64,000 nt of DNA. It comes from Lentisphaerota bacterium. GTDB taxonomy: Bacteria > Verrucomicrobiota > Kiritimatiellia > UBA8416 > JAIOPI01. The stretch lies in NCBI GenBank assembly GCA_021413965.1, contig JAIOPI010000025.1, positions 1-64,000 on the forward strand, written 5' to 3'. A program made the translations under genes and the position numbers. This document shows, piece by piece, positions 19,121 through 29,086 of this stretch (positions are counted from its first letter, which is position 1; every line of letters begins with the position of its first letter). The notes under the pieces were generated by a model. That model was not told the origin of the DNA. It saw only the letters and a list, made by a program, of their open reading frames with translations, and did not search any database.

Positions 19121-19812
19121 CAGACGGCCTCCTCCAGCTTGCGAAACCGATATCCGACGCCTCTCACCGCTTCGATGAGCGAGTCGGACCCGCTCGAATC
19201 GATCTGGGAGCGGAGCCGTTGGATGCAGACATCCACGAGATTCGTTCCTGGATCGAAACTGTAGCCCCAAACGTGCTCCAGAATTTGCGACCGCGTGAAG
19301 ACGCGGCCGGGCGACCGCATCAGGTATTCGAGCAGGCTAAACTCGCGCGGCGGCAACATGATCTCGTCTCTGCCCCGCCTGACCTCTCGTGTGATCAGGT
19401 TGACGCTCAAATCACCCGCACGCAACACGCTGAGTTGCTCGCCCGACGTGCGCCGTAGAACAGCCTGCACCCGTGCGATCAGTTCATCGATGTAGAACGG
19501 CTTGGCAATGTAGTCGTCGGCGCCGAGATTCAGCCCCTCCACGCGCTCATTCTTTTCGGCGCGCGCTGTCACGAGGATAACAGGCACCGTGTTCTTTCCG
19601 TCGCGAAGGCTCTTGAGGATGCTGAGCCCGTCGCGGCCAGGCAGCATGATGTCGAGCACGAGGAGATCGAAGGGTTCCGCGCGCAAGAGCGCGTGGGCGT
19701 CATCGCCGTTGTGACTGACCGTAACGGCAAAAGCGTGCTCCTCGAGTCCTTTGCGGATGAACCCGGCAAGCTTCTTCTCGTCCTCTACGACCAGTACTCT
19801 CACGCCCTGCAC
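19120..19812 (-). CDS. OmpR-family response regulator
   Basis: 230 residues, starting with GTG at 19812. The receiver has Asp54 in LVLDIMLPGRDG and the KPFYIDELIARV helix. The C-terminal winged helix carries PREFSLLEYLMRSPGRVFTRSQILEHVW and ends GVGYRFRKLEE. Paired with the downstream kinase (TGATG overlap). The stimulus is not identifiable from sequence. CusR/CopR-like resemblance suggests metal or envelope stress. Confidence 0.9.
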   Translation of the reverse strand: MQGVRVLVVEDEKKLAGFIRKGLEEHAFAVTVSHNGDDAHALLRAEPFDLLVLDIMLPGRDGLSILKSLRDGKNTVPVILVTARAEKNERVEGLNLGADDYIAKPFYIDELIARVQAVLRRTSGEQLSVLRAGDLSVNLITREVRRGRDEIMLPPREFSLLEYLMRSPGRVFTRSQILEHVWGYSFDPGTNLVDVCIQRLRSQIDSSGSDSLIEAVRGVGYRFRKLEEAV

Positions 19813-19849
19813 AATACCACGGATGGCCCCGAATAACCAAGACCGGCTC

Positions 19850-19867
19850 GATTACGGTTTTGTAATC
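19850..19867. promoter_or_regulatory. Palindrome between divergent regulator and operon
   Basis: GATTAC and GTAATC flank a six-base spacer, a perfect 6-bp inverted repeat. It is 38 bases from the regulator start and about 90 bases from the LTxxQ gene. It overlaps TTGTAA (19860-19865), a possible -35 followed 19 bases later by TAATAC. The place and symmetry fit an operator for the adjacent OmpR-family regulator. Confidence 0.4.
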
Positions 19868-19956
19868 ATTCCGTGTCCCAGCGGTAATACTCATTTCGTT
19901 GTATGTAGCAGAGACAAGAAAAGGTTCTCGACCCTGAAACGAAAGGAGTGTGCGAC

Positions 19957-21543
19957 ATGAACAGATTGGCAGTCATTATCGCGGGGCTGAGCGTGGCGGT
20001 GGGTATGCGGGCGTTCGCGCAAGAACGGGAGGATCCCGGGATGAACGAGATGCGACCGCCGCGTCGGGAGCAACTGGCTCAGGACACGACACCGCTCACG
20101 CAGGCGCAGACGACGCAGGTGAAGGCGATCTTGTCGAAGTACGATCCAAACGCCCTGACAGCGGATCAGGCCCAGGCGATTCACGAGGCGTTCCGCCAAG
20201 TGGGTCTGCGGGCCGGCCCAGCCATGGCCGAGACCATTCGCGCCGCGGGATTCGATCTCGACAAGCTGCGGCAACTGGCCCCGCCACCGGACAGACAACG
20301 CGGAGAGGGTGAAAACCGCCGTCCGCGCCAGGTCGGAGACGGGCCGCCGGAGCGGCCGGACACCGGCCGTTCGGAGCAATCCCGGCAGGGACACGGGCAG
20401 TACTCGCTCGATCAGGCCGTGTCCGACCGGGCTCAGTTGCACACCATCGCGTTCAGCGGGCTGGCCTTCATCACCGGTGACTTCGGTGCGTCCACCTTCA
20501 TGCCGCCGGGGAAGGTGTGCGACTACTTCGGCTTCCAGTATATGCGCGACATCGATGCGGCAGCCAAGGGACACAATCCGATGTTCCTGAACCGTGTAGC
20601 CGGCAACGTGCTTCACATCCTGAACGATAGCCAGCGGAAGCTCTTTGAGGACCTGGCCACGGAGCAGGCGGGCCAGTTCGAGCAACTGGCGCTGAAGCGC
20701 ATGCCGCTGATCAAGGCGTTTCACCGTGAGTTGGAAGCAAAGGCGCCGGGGCTGAACCGCGAAGCGGTCACCCGCTACGTCGGGGACTTCTTTGCGTTCG
20801 ACGCGGAACTTAGCTATCGCCGGGCCGAAGTCTTCGGCAAGGTGGCCGCGTCGCTCACGCCGGAGCAGAAAGTCTACCTCGGGAAGATGAAGTTCGGCGA
20901 CTTCAACACGTGGCCCGCTCTCGACGAGCGCGACAAACTCAAGCGCCCCGCCCCGGGTACATCCCGCTTTTTCAACGTGGCCTACATGACGTACGCCAGC
21001 GAGTTCTTCAGTTGGTACGCCGGCACGGTCGAGGCGGATGTCTACTTCTGCCCGGAGCGGCACGGTACGTACTTTGGCGGGTTCTACATGAAGGACATGC
21101 CGGCGATGGGCAAGCGCGACTACGACATCAGCACGTCGGTCACCGGCGACAGCGGCGAGAACTTCCTCAAGCTCCTCACGGACGAACAGCGTGCGAGCAT
21201 CACATCCATCATCGAGCGGCAGCGCAAGGCGATGGCCGAGATCATCGACACCCGGCGCGCCGTCTCCGTGGAACTGCGCAAGTCCCTGGCCGGCGGGATG
21301 GTGGACCGAGCCAAGGTGCTGGCGCTTGGCCGTCGCTATGGGGAACTGGATGGCGAGGTGTCTTGGATGTACGCCACGGCCTTCGCCAAGGTGAACCGGA
21401 CGCTCACCGCCGAACAGAGGGCCGCCATGCTGAAGCTGCGCAACCTGGACGGATACCGCAGCGCCCCCGCCTATCTGTACTCGCAGCCCATGACGGAAGC
21501 GCCCAACCTGCCCGACACGGATTTTCTGTTTGGCGTGAAGTAG
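19957..21543 (+). CDS. Periplasmic LTxxQ (Spy/CpxP-like) protein
   Basis: 528 residues from the ATG at 19957 (AAAGGAG six to eight bases upstream; an in-frame GTG at 19948 is less likely). A signal peptide ends near MRAFAQ. At least six LTxxQ-like motifs are spread through the chain (LTQAQ, LTADQ, LNDSQ, LTPEQ, LTDEQ, LTAEQ), the hallmark of Spy/CpxP/CnrX-type helical periplasmic proteins. Those are about 160 residues, so this one is roughly three times longer. A linker near 110-150 is Arg/Pro/Gly-rich. It is the first gene of a four-gene operon, ten bases before the mosaic protein. A role in folding, stress or sensing for that export is inference. Confidence 0.7.
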   Translation: MNRLAVIIAGLSVAVGMRAFAQEREDPGMNEMRPPRREQLAQDTTPLTQAQTTQVKAILSKYDPNALTADQAQAIHEAFRQVGLRAGPAMAETIRAAGFDLDKLRQLAPPPDRQRGEGENRRPRQVGDGPPERPDTGRSEQSRQGHGQYSLDQAVSDRAQLHTIAFSGLAFITGDFGASTFMPPGKVCDYFGFQYMRDIDAAAKGHNPMFLNRVAGNVLHILNDSQRKLFEDLATEQAGQFEQLALKRMPLIKAFHRELEAKAPGLNREAVTRYVGDFFAFDAELSYRRAEVFGKVAASLTPEQKVYLGKMKFGDFNTWPALDERDKLKRPAPGTSRFFNVAYMTYASEFFSWYAGTVEADVYFCPERHGTYFGGFYMKDMPAMGKRDYDISTSVTGDSGENFLKLLTDEQRASITSIIERQRKAMAEIIDTRRAVSVELRKSLAGGMVDRAKVLALGRRYGELDGEVSWMYATAFAKVNRTLTAEQRAAMLKLRNLDGYRSAPAYLYSQPMTEAPNLPDTDFLFGVK

Positions 21544-21553
21544 GAGGTGAACC

Positions 21554-24500
21554 ATGAAACAAATCGCGCTTGCCGGTGTCTTCCTCGTTGGCGTCATACG
21601 AGTCGCGGTCGCCTACGAAACACTTCAGGGCCCGACGGAAACGAGGTACTGGGATGAGTCGCGCGCCTGGAACGGCTATACCCTGTTTGGCGCGCGCGGC
21701 ACGAGCTACCTGATCGACATGGAGGGGCTCGTGGTCAACACGTGGCCGGTGGGCACGAATCCGCGCTTCCTGGACAACGGCAACCTGCTCGATGCGTCCA
21801 CGGACGACCCCAGCCACGGGGCGGGGTTCATTGAACTGGATTGGGCCGGCAACACGGTCTGGGAATATCACGAGGACCGGGATGACTACGAGCCGCATCA
21901 CGACTTCGTGCGCATCTTCAACACGAACCTGAACGCCTGGACGACGCTTTACATCGCCAACAAGACCATCACGCACGCCCAGGCCATCGCGGCCGGGTGC
22001 AATCCCGCTAACGGCCCCTACGACGGCGCCCAGGCGGACGCTGTCGTCGAAGTGGACATGAGCGGCAACGTGGTCTGGGAATGGTGGTTCTTCGACCACA
22101 CGGTGCAGGATTTCGATCCCACGAAATCGAACTATGTCGCCGCCATCTCGAACGCACCGGGACGCATCGACGTCAACCTGCCCAGCCGGCCGGTCAAGAA
22201 GGACTGGCTCCACTGTAACTCGCTGGACTACAACTCCGAGCTGGACCAGATCGTCATCAACTCCGTGCAGGGCGAGTTCTACGTGATCGACCACGGCGGC
22301 ACCTTTGTCGCCGGCAACCCCGCCGCCGGCATCGCCTTGGCCGCCTCGAGCGCCGGGGACTTCCTGTATCGCTTCGGCGATCCCGCCCGCTACGAGCAGG
22401 GCGACGCCCCGTACATCCAGGAAGATTGGACGCAGTCCAGCGCCGGCCACAAGCAGATCGGCGGCGCGCATGACATCCAGTGGATCAAGCCCGGCCTGCC
22501 CGGCGCCGGCCACTTCCTGATTTTCAACAACGGCCAGTATCTGTGGGAGCGCTGTCCGCAGTCGTACATCTTCGAAATCAACGGCTTCCTCAATGCCGCC
22601 GGCGTGGACACCGGCGACTATGTCAACCCGCCCAACGCCGGGTACACCATTGTAAGCTCTCCTAACAACGACACCCACAAACAGAAGAAAAACGTCTCGA
22701 AGCAGATCGCTTGGCAGTACTACTCGAAGAGCAACCACGGCTTCTTCAGCCATATCGGGTCCGGCGCGCAGCGTCTGCCCAACACCAATACGCTGATCTG
22801 CGCGATGACCGAGGGGCACATCTTCGAAATCACTTCCGACGGGGAGCTGGTATGGGAATACGTCAATCCGGTTACACCCGACGGCAAGCTTGAGCGCCTG
22901 GACGACAACTGGCCGATGTACAACTCCATGTTCCGGGCCTATCGCTACACGGCGGATCACCCCGCCCTGGCCGGCCGGGATCTGACGCCGGGCGACACGA
23001 TCAGCGGGGCCACGCCTGAGTACACCTACATCCCGGACACCAACGACGTGCCTGTTACCGTCACCAACGCCTGGAGCATGCTCAAGCTCCCGGACACCGG
23101 ACAGACGGGCGATTACACGGCCACCTACGGCGAGGACTCCGACTACGCGGTCAATCCGCCGGCTTACACCGTCAACGGAGACGGAGGCGTCTCCGACGCA
23201 GTGACCGGTCTGATGTGGCAGCGGACGGATGGAGGCGAGATGACCTGGGCGGCAGCAGTCGCCTACGCGACGAATCTGGCGCTAGGAAGTCACAATGACT
23301 GGCGTCTTCCGACCAGCCACGAGCTGTTCAGCATTGTGAATCACGGCCGGGCGAGTCCGGCGTTGGACACGAACGCATTTACCGCTACCGCCGCGCAGTA
23401 CTGGTGGTCGTCCGATGCCCAGGCGGACGACCCCTCGCGGATATGGGCTGTCAACGCCGGTGGCGGAATCGGCGCGCATCCGACCAACGAGACCGTCAGT
23501 GCAGGGGGCTCCAAGCGCTTCCACGTGCGTTGCGTGCGCGATGCGTCCGACATCGCGGCGTCGAATCTCCACGCCTTTACGGTCAACGGCGACGGCACGG
23601 TTGCCGACCGGAACACGGGGCTGGTCTGGCAGCAGGCTCAGGCTCCGTCGGCGCTGACGTGGGAAGCGGCGCTCACCTATGCAGAGCAACTGGCGCTCGG
23701 CGGCAAGAGCGACTGGCGCCTGCCAAACGTCAAGGAACTGCGATCGATCAGCGACGACACGCTCAGCGCACCCTCGCTGGACAGCACGGCCTTCCCCGGC
23801 GCGACGGCCGCGTTGTTCTGGTCCTCCACCACCGAGGCGAACCAGACCAACCGCGCCTGGACCGTGGACTTCACGTACGGCCTGGTCAGCTACGCGCCTA
23901 AGACCAACGCGTGCTACGTGCGCTGCGTACGGGGCGGCACGACGAACGCCGCCGTGAGCGTTCCCGTTCTCCTGGCGCTGGCCGGCGGAAGCTACGACAT
24001 GGGCGATCACCACGACTTGGGCGGCGGGGAACACGCCAACGACGAGATCCCGGTCCACACCGTGCAGGTGGACGCCTTCCAGATCGCAGAATACGAAACG
24101 CGCTGCGACGAGTACGTGGAGTTCCTGAACTCGGCGTTGCAGCTTGCCGCCATCGAGGTGCAAACGGGGCTCGTCTATCGGGCCGGCACGGGGGATGTGT
24201 ATTGCGAAACGCGCGCGGCGGTCGCGCACAGCCGGATCGGGTGGGACGGGGCCAACTTCAGCGTGCTCGACGGGCGCGGGGCACATCCCGCAACCGGCAT
24301 CCGCTGGCTTGGCGCAGCGGCCTACTGCAACTGGCTGAGCGAACAGACGGGGCGGACGCCGTGCTACGACCTCGCCACGGGCGTTTGCGACTTTACGCAC
24401 GACGGATTCCGCCTGCCAACCGAGGCGGAATGGGAGTTCGCAGGTCGCGGGGGCCAGTACGCCCCCTACCGCATCTACCCCTGGGGCGACGAGGCGGACA

Positions 24501-27500
24501 ACAGCCGGGCGAACTGGCCCGCATCTGGAGACCCCTACGAGGCCGGCGATTTGCCCCTGACTACGCCAACCGGATTCTACGACGGATCGCTGCGGCCGAA
24601 GGCCGATTTCGGGTGGCCCGCCGAAACGAACGTCTACCAGACGGTCTCCGGCGCCAATGCGTACGGCCTGTTCGACATGGCCGGCAACGTGTGGGAATGG
24701 GTCAACGACTGGTATGGGCGCGACTACTACGCCTACTGTGTCAGCAACAGCGTGGTGACGAATCCACCCGGTCCGGTCGCCGGAACGCCGGCGCCAGACG
24801 GTCTGCCCTACCACGCGCTGCGCGGCGGCAACTGGTACAACGGCGAACAAGGCCACTCGCGCGTGTCGAATCGCAATCTGGCCTACTACCGCGGCCCGGA
24901 CGATCCCAACCACGCCTGGTATCATGTGGGATTCCGTGTTGCCCTCGGTGCCCGGGCCGCCACGAGCAATGCGCCGCCGGTCATCTCCGGCGTCAGCCGT
25001 TCGCCCCTGTCGCCGACGTCCGTCGATGATGTCTGGGTTACGGCGACGGTGACCGATGACCAGTCGGTCGCGGCGGTGACGCTCACGTATGATGACGGCA
25101 GCGCCACCGGCACGACCGAACGCACCGCATTTCTGGAGACCATGGCCGCGACAGCGGCCAAGCCCTGGACGGGAGGCGGAGCCGACAACGCCTGGACCGT
25201 CACGGCCGCCACTGCAAGCCACATCGAGCAGCGCACAGGGGCCAACTACGGCAGCAGCAATCCGTGCGGAGTCGAGTTCCACGTCGGGACGGCGAACCTG
25301 ACCGACACGATGATCGCGACAACCGCCGGGATCGATGCCACCGGAACAAGCGGCTACGTCGAGTTCTTGCTCCAGGCTCTCACGCTCACCAACTCCCAGG
25401 GTTGGACATTCCAGGTCGACGCCGGCGCGGGCTACGCCACTCGCCTTAGCGAGTTGACCGGCTCCTCTCATGCCTGGCAGCAGTATCACTACGACCTCGC
25501 GCCGTCCGAACGGGTCGGCAGTCTGAGACTGCGCTTCCAGTTCCGCGGGGGTACTGGCGATCCGCGCGTGGATATCGATCAAATCTCGGTCAAGGTGACA
25601 TCCGTGGGCGGCGGGGGCGGCAGTGCTACAGTCCCTATGTACGACGATGGAGTGCACGGCGACGGCGACGGGGGCGATGGGCGTTACGGCGGCCAGATTC
25701 CAGACGGACCGGCAGGCACGACGGTTCGCTACTACGTGACCGCCACGGATGGAGACGGCACAACAACCACCGACCCTGCGGGCGCCCCGGCCGCGACCTA
25801 CTCGTACACGGTGAGAACAGAGGTAACCAACCGGACGGTCGGGCTCATCACAAACACGGTGACGGCGTTCGAGGGCTACACGCTGATGGCGCCCAAGCAC
25901 TACACGAACACCTACCTGATCAACAACGAGGGGCAGATGGTGCACTCCTGGACAAGCGCCTACGTGCCGGGGCAGTCAGCGTATCTCCTGACCAACGGCA
26001 ACCTCCTGCGCAGTTGCTTCATCCAAGGCGGCGGCCTGACCGGCGGCGGCGAAGGGGGGCGGATCGAGGAATACGCGTGGGACGGTTCGCGGGTGTGGGA
26101 GTTGGATTACGCGACCGCGAACTACGCCCAGCACCACGACCTCTGCCCGCTGCCGAACGGCAGCATTCTGATGCTCGTGGTCGAACGCAAGACCTACGCC
26201 GAGGTGCTGCAGGCCGGCTTCAATCCCAGTCTCCTGCACCCGGACGTCCAGGGGAAGAACTACATGATGCCCGACTCCGTGGTCGAGGTGCAGCCGACCC
26301 GGCCGACCGGGGGGACTGTCGTGTGGACGTGGCACGTCTGGGACCATCTGATCCAGGACTACGACGCCACGAAGAGCAACCACGGTGTCGTCGCGAACCA
26401 CCCGGAGCTCGTGGACGTCAACGGCTGGGCGGAGTCCGGCGCGATCATGCCCTTCTGGAACCATATGAACTCCATCGCCTACAACCACGCCCTCGACCAG
26501 ATCGTCCTGAGCGTTCGCGGGAGCAGCGAGTTGTGGGTGATTGACCACAGCACGACCACCGCTCAAGCGGCCAGCCACTCGGGCGGACGCAGCGGCAAGG
26601 GTGGCGATCTGCTCTATCGGTGGGGCAATCCTGTGACCTACGACGCGCTCGGAAGCCAGATGCTCTTCGACCAGCACGATGTGCAATGGATTGCGGCCGG
26701 CTGTCCCGGCACCGGGAACATGCTGGTCTTCAACAACGGTATCGGTCGGAACTACTCCAGCGTGGACGAGATCGTGCCGCCGGCAATCGACGCCAGCGGC
26801 AACTACGCGCGGGTGGCGGGGCAAGCCTATGCGCCACCCGGTCTGACATGGACGTATGCCGCGACTCCGGCCACCAGCATGTACTCCGAAGCCATTTCCG
26901 GCTGTCAGAGGCTGCCGAACGGCAACACGCTGATCTGCGACGGCACGCATGGCGAACTGCGGGAGGTGACCCCGGCAGGGCAGGTCGTCTGGTTCTACAC
27001 CTGCCCCGTCGAGAACACCGGCCCCATGACGCAAGGCGACACGCCGTCGCTCGACATCCGCAACCACCAGTACAACGCTGTCTTCAAAGTGCGGCGCTAC
27101 CCGGCGACGTACGCCGGGCTTCAAGGCAAGGATCTCACCCCGCGCGGCACGATCGAGATCTACCCCGGCAGCGTGGCGGATGCCGACGGCGACGCCATGT
27201 CGGACGTGTGGGAAATCGCTCATTTCGGCAGCACAACCAACGCCGGGGCTTTGACCGACAGCGATGGGGACGACCTCACGGACCTGGATGAGTACCAGCG
27301 AGGCATCCGTCCCGACCTGGCAGACACCGACGGCGACACTGCGCCAGATGGGTGGGAGGTGGCCAATGCCCTCGACCCTGCCTATGCAGCCGACGGCCTC
27401 ATGGACTCAGACGGCGATGGCATGAAGAATGCGGACGAGTATGTTGCCGACACGGGCCCATGGAATCCTTTGTCTCTCCTTGCCATCACGGATCTCGACG

Positions 27501-27700
27501 CCGTCAGCGTCGACATCCGCCTCACGTGGATCGGCGGTGCTCGCGCACAGCAGCACCTCGAGTGTTCTTCCAACCTCGTTTCCGGCCAGTGGAGCGCCAT
27601 CTTCACCAACCTGCCGCCAACTGAGACCACGAATTCCGTCATTCAAGCCGGCGCGGCAACCGGGGGCAACCGCTTCTATCGCATCAAGGCCACGAGGTAG
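21554..27700 (+). CDS. Giant secreted mosaic: two arylsulfotransferase-like propellers, two DUF1566 units, FGE-like domain
   Basis: 2,048 residues, start set by AGGAGGTG before the ATG. Signal peptide about 1-20. Residues 22-497 and 1427-1874 are two arylsulfotransferase (ASST)-like propellers sharing HDIQWI/HDVQWI, QDFDPTKSN/QDYDATKSN, QRLPNxNTLIC and GxDLTP. Residues 510-666 and 671-795 are DUF1566/Lcl-C units (TGLMWQ, DWRLPT; TGLVWQ, DWRLPN). Residues 803-1132 are a formylglycine-generating-enzyme-like fold (RLPTEAEWEFAGRGG, DMAGNVWEWVNDW, GFRVALG), but the expected active-site cysteines after LRGGNW are absent. Residues 1140-1426 are beta-sandwich-like. Residues 1876-1972 are Asp-rich calcium-type repeats (DSDGDD, DTDGD, DSDGDG). 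A beta domain ends the chain. Which aryl or other ester is the substrate is unknown. Confidence 0.85.
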   Translation: MKQIALAGVFLVGVIRVAVAYETLQGPTETRYWDESRAWNGYTLFGARGTSYLIDMEGLVVNTWPVGTNPRFLDNGNLLDASTDDPSHGAGFIELDWAGNTVWEYHEDRDDYEPHHDFVRIFNTNLNAWTTLYIANKTITHAQAIAAGCNPANGPYDGAQADAVVEVDMSGNVVWEWWFFDHTVQDFDPTKSNYVAAISNAPGRIDVNLPSRPVKKDWLHCNSLDYNSELDQIVINSVQGEFYVIDHGGTFVAGNPAAGIALAASSAGDFLYRFGDPARYEQGDAPYIQEDWTQSSAGHKQIGGAHDIQWIKPGLPGAGHFLIFNNGQYLWERCPQSYIFEINGFLNAAGVDTGDYVNPPNAGYTIVSSPNNDTHKQKKNVSKQIAWQYYSKSNHGFFSHIGSGAQRLPNTNTLICAMTEGHIFEITSDGELVWEYVNPVTPDGKLERLDDNWPMYNSMFRAYRYTADHPALAGRDLTPGDTISGATPEYTYIPDTNDVPVTVTNAWSMLKLPDTGQTGDYTATYGEDSDYAVNPPAYTVNGDGGVSDAVTGLMWQRTDGGEMTWAAAVAYATNLALGSHNDWRLPTSHELFSIVNHGRASPALDTNAFTATAAQYWWSSDAQADDPSRIWAVNAGGGIGAHPTNETVSAGGSKRFHVRCVRDASDIAASNLHAFTVNGDGTVADRNTGLVWQQAQAPSALTWEAALTYAEQLALGGKSDWRLPNVKELRSISDDTLSAPSLDSTAFPGATAALFWSSTTEANQTNRAWTVDFTYGLVSYAPKTNACYVRCVRGGTTNAAVSVPVLLALAGGSYDMGDHHDLGGGEHANDEIPVHTVQVDAFQIAEYETRCDEYVEFLNSALQLAAIEVQTGLVYRAGTGDVYCETRAAVAHSRIGWDGANFSVLDGRGAHPATGIRWLGAAAYCNWLSEQTGRTPCYDLATGVCDFTHDGFRLPTEAEWEFAGRGGQYAPYRIYPWGDEADNSRANWPASGDPYEAGDLPLTTPTGFYDGSLRPKADFGWPAETNVYQTVSGANAYGLFDMAGNVWEWVNDWYGRDYYAYCVSNSVVTNPPGPVAGTPAPDGLPYHALRGGNWYNGEQGHSRVSNRNLAYYRGPDDPNHAWYHVGFRVALGARAATSNAPPVISGVSRSPLSPTSVDDVWVTATVTDDQSVAAVTLTYDDGSATGTTERTAFLETMAATAAKPWTGGGADNAWTVTAATASHIEQRTGANYGSSNPCGVEFHVGTANLTDTMIATTAGIDATGTSGYVEFLLQALTLTNSQGWTFQVDAGAGYATRLSELTGSSHAWQQYHYDLAPSERVGSLRLRFQFRGGTGDPRVDIDQISVKVTSVGGGGGSATVPMYDDGVHGDGDGGDGRYGGQIPDGPAGTTVRYYVTATDGDGTTTTDPAGAPAATYSYTVRTEVTNRTVGLITNTVTAFEGYTLMAPKHYTNTYLINNEGQMVHSWTSAYVPGQSAYLLTNGNLLRSCFIQGGGLTGGGEGGRIEEYAWDGSRVWELDYATANYAQHHDLCPLPNGSILMLVVERKTYAEVLQAGFNPSLLHPDVQGKNYMMPDSVVEVQPTRPTGGTVVWTWHVWDHLIQDYDATKSNHGVVANHPELVDVNGWAESGAIMPFWNHMNSIAYNHALDQIVLSVRGSSELWVIDHSTTTAQAASHSGGRSGKGGDLLYRWGNPVTYDALGSQMLFDQHDVQWIAAGCPGTGNMLVFNNGIGRNYSSVDEIVPPAIDASGNYARVAGQAYAPPGLTWTYAATPATSMYSEAISGCQRLPNGNTLICDGTHGELREVTPAGQVVWFYTCPVENTGPMTQGDTPSLDIRNHQYNAVFKVRRYPATYAGLQGKDLTPRGTIEIYPGSVADADGDAMSDVWEIAHFGSTTNAGALTDSDGDDLTDLDEYQRGIRPDLADTDGDTAPDGWEVANALDPAYAADGLMDSDGDGMKNADEYVADTGPWNPLSLLAITDLDAVSVDIRLTWIGGARAQQHLECSSNLVSGQWSAIFTNLPPTETTNSVIQAGAATGGNRFYRIKATR

Positions 27701-27703
27701 TTC

Positions 27704-29086
27704 ATGATCCTGTCCAACGCGCTCGTCCTTCTGTTACTTATCGGCGGCTACGCTTTCACCGGTCGCGCTCAGACAGGCCCGCCGCTCGTGGTGGAGGAAC
27801 CGGCCGCAAGCCTGTCGGTGATTCTCGGCCGGCCAACGGACCGCAGCATCGCGCTGAGCGTCCTGTCGGCCACGGATGTCGATGCGCGTGTCGCCTACGG
27901 CGCGGAGCTTGGAACATTCTCGACGACGACAGACGTCCACACACTGAAGGCGGGCGTCCCGTCGGAGTTCGAACTTGCCGTGCTGAAGCCGGACACGCGG
28001 TACTACTACCATCTGGCGGGGCGCAGTCCGAAGCCGTTGGCGGAAGGACTGTTCCACACGCAGCGCGCAGCAGGAAGCGCCTTCACTTTCGCCCTGCAGG
28101 GCGACTCCCACCCTGAACGCCAGGGGAAGATGTTCGACCCCGCGCTCTACGCCCGGACCCTGCACAACGTGGCGAAGGATCTGCCAGACTTCTACATCAC
28201 GATGGGCGACGACTTCAGCATCGAGCGCCTCATCGAACGCCAGACGCTCGGCCAAGCCGCCGTCGATCAAGTCTATGACTGGCAACGGGATTTCCTCGGC
28301 CCAGTCGGACATTCGTCGGCGTTGTTTCTCGTCAATGGCAATCACGAGCAGGCCGCCCGCTGCAACCTCGACGGCACGGCCACCAACTGCGCCGTCTTCG
28401 CCGGCCGCGCCCGCACGAAGTTCTATTCTCTGCCTGCCCCGGATGGGTTCTATACCGGTGATGCCGAGCCAGTGCAGCACATCGGCTTGCTGCGGGATTA
28501 CTACGCGTGGACATGGGGCGATGCGCTGTTCGTGGTGATTGATCCGTACTGGCACTCGCCGGTGGCTGTGGACAACAAGGCCGGAACGCGCCAGCACGAC
28601 AAGGGCAATAGACAAGGCGGCACCCTTGGCGACGCGCAATACAGGTGGCTGACCAAGACGTTGACCGAAAGCAAGGCGCGCTGGAAGTTCGTCTTTGCTC
28701 ATCACGTCAACGGCACCGGTCGCGGCGGCATCGAATGTGCATCGCGAGGCGAGTGGGGCACGAAGATTCACAGCTTGTTCGTCAAGACCGGCGTCACCAT
28801 CTTCTTCCAGGGACACGACCACCTCTTCGCCCGGCAGGAACTCGACGGTGTCGTGTACCAGTCCTGTCCCAATCCGGCCGACCCCACGTATCAAGCATTC
28901 AACCGTGACGCGTATCGTTGTGGCGACATCCTGCCCAACTCCGGCCACCTGCGGGTGACGGTGTCGGTACAGGAAGTGGCTGTGGACTATGTCCGCTCCT
29001 GGCTTGCCCAGGATGAGACCGACGTGCGGAAGAACGGCGAAACGGCGTTCCGCTACACGATTCGAACGAAGGAGCCCGCGCCATGA
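27704..29086 (+). CDS. Exported metallophosphoesterase with N-terminal beta domain, copy 1
   Basis: 460 residues, three bases after the mosaic gene. A signal peptide ends near GRAQT. Residues of about 33-120 are a fibronectin-like domain, as in purple acid phosphatases. The catalytic domain has GDSH (Asp134, His136), MGDD (Asp169), GNHE (Asn213, His214), AHHVNG and GHDH, the complete dinuclear metal ligand set. Likely hydrolyses phosphate mono- or diesters in the periplasm or outside. It overlaps the next gene, its paralogue, by four bases. Confidence 0.85.
   Translation: MILSNALVLLLLIGGYAFTGRAQTGPPLVVEEPAASLSVILGRPTDRSIALSVLSATDVDARVAYGAELGTFSTTTDVHTLKAGVPSEFELAVLKPDTRYYYHLAGRSPKPLAEGLFHTQRAAGSAFTFALQGDSHPERQGKMFDPALYARTLHNVAKDLPDFYITMGDDFSIERLIERQTLGQAAVDQVYDWQRDFLGPVGHSSALFLVNGNHEQAARCNLDGTATNCAVFAGRARTKFYSLPAPDGFYTGDAEPVQHIGLLRDYYAWTWGDALFVVIDPYWHSPVAVDNKAGTRQHDKGNRQGGTLGDAQYRWLTKTLTESKARWKFVFAHHVNGTGRGGIECASRGEWGTKIHSLFVKTGVTIFFQGHDHLFARQELDGVVYQSCPNPADPTYQAFNRDAYRCGDILPNSGHLRVTVSVQEVAVDYVRSWLAQDETDVRKNGETAFRYTIRTKEPAP

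Noticed and set aside
23282..25945. Long minus-strand open frame of 887 codons opposite the mosaic protein
   Set aside because: It is a shadow of GC-rich codon bias. The plus frame has domain matches and a ribosome binding site; the minus frame has none.
21554..27700. Reading the mosaic as a sulfatase-maturing enzyme
   Set aside because: The FGE-like domain lacks the active-site cysteines, and no sulfatase gene is nearby.
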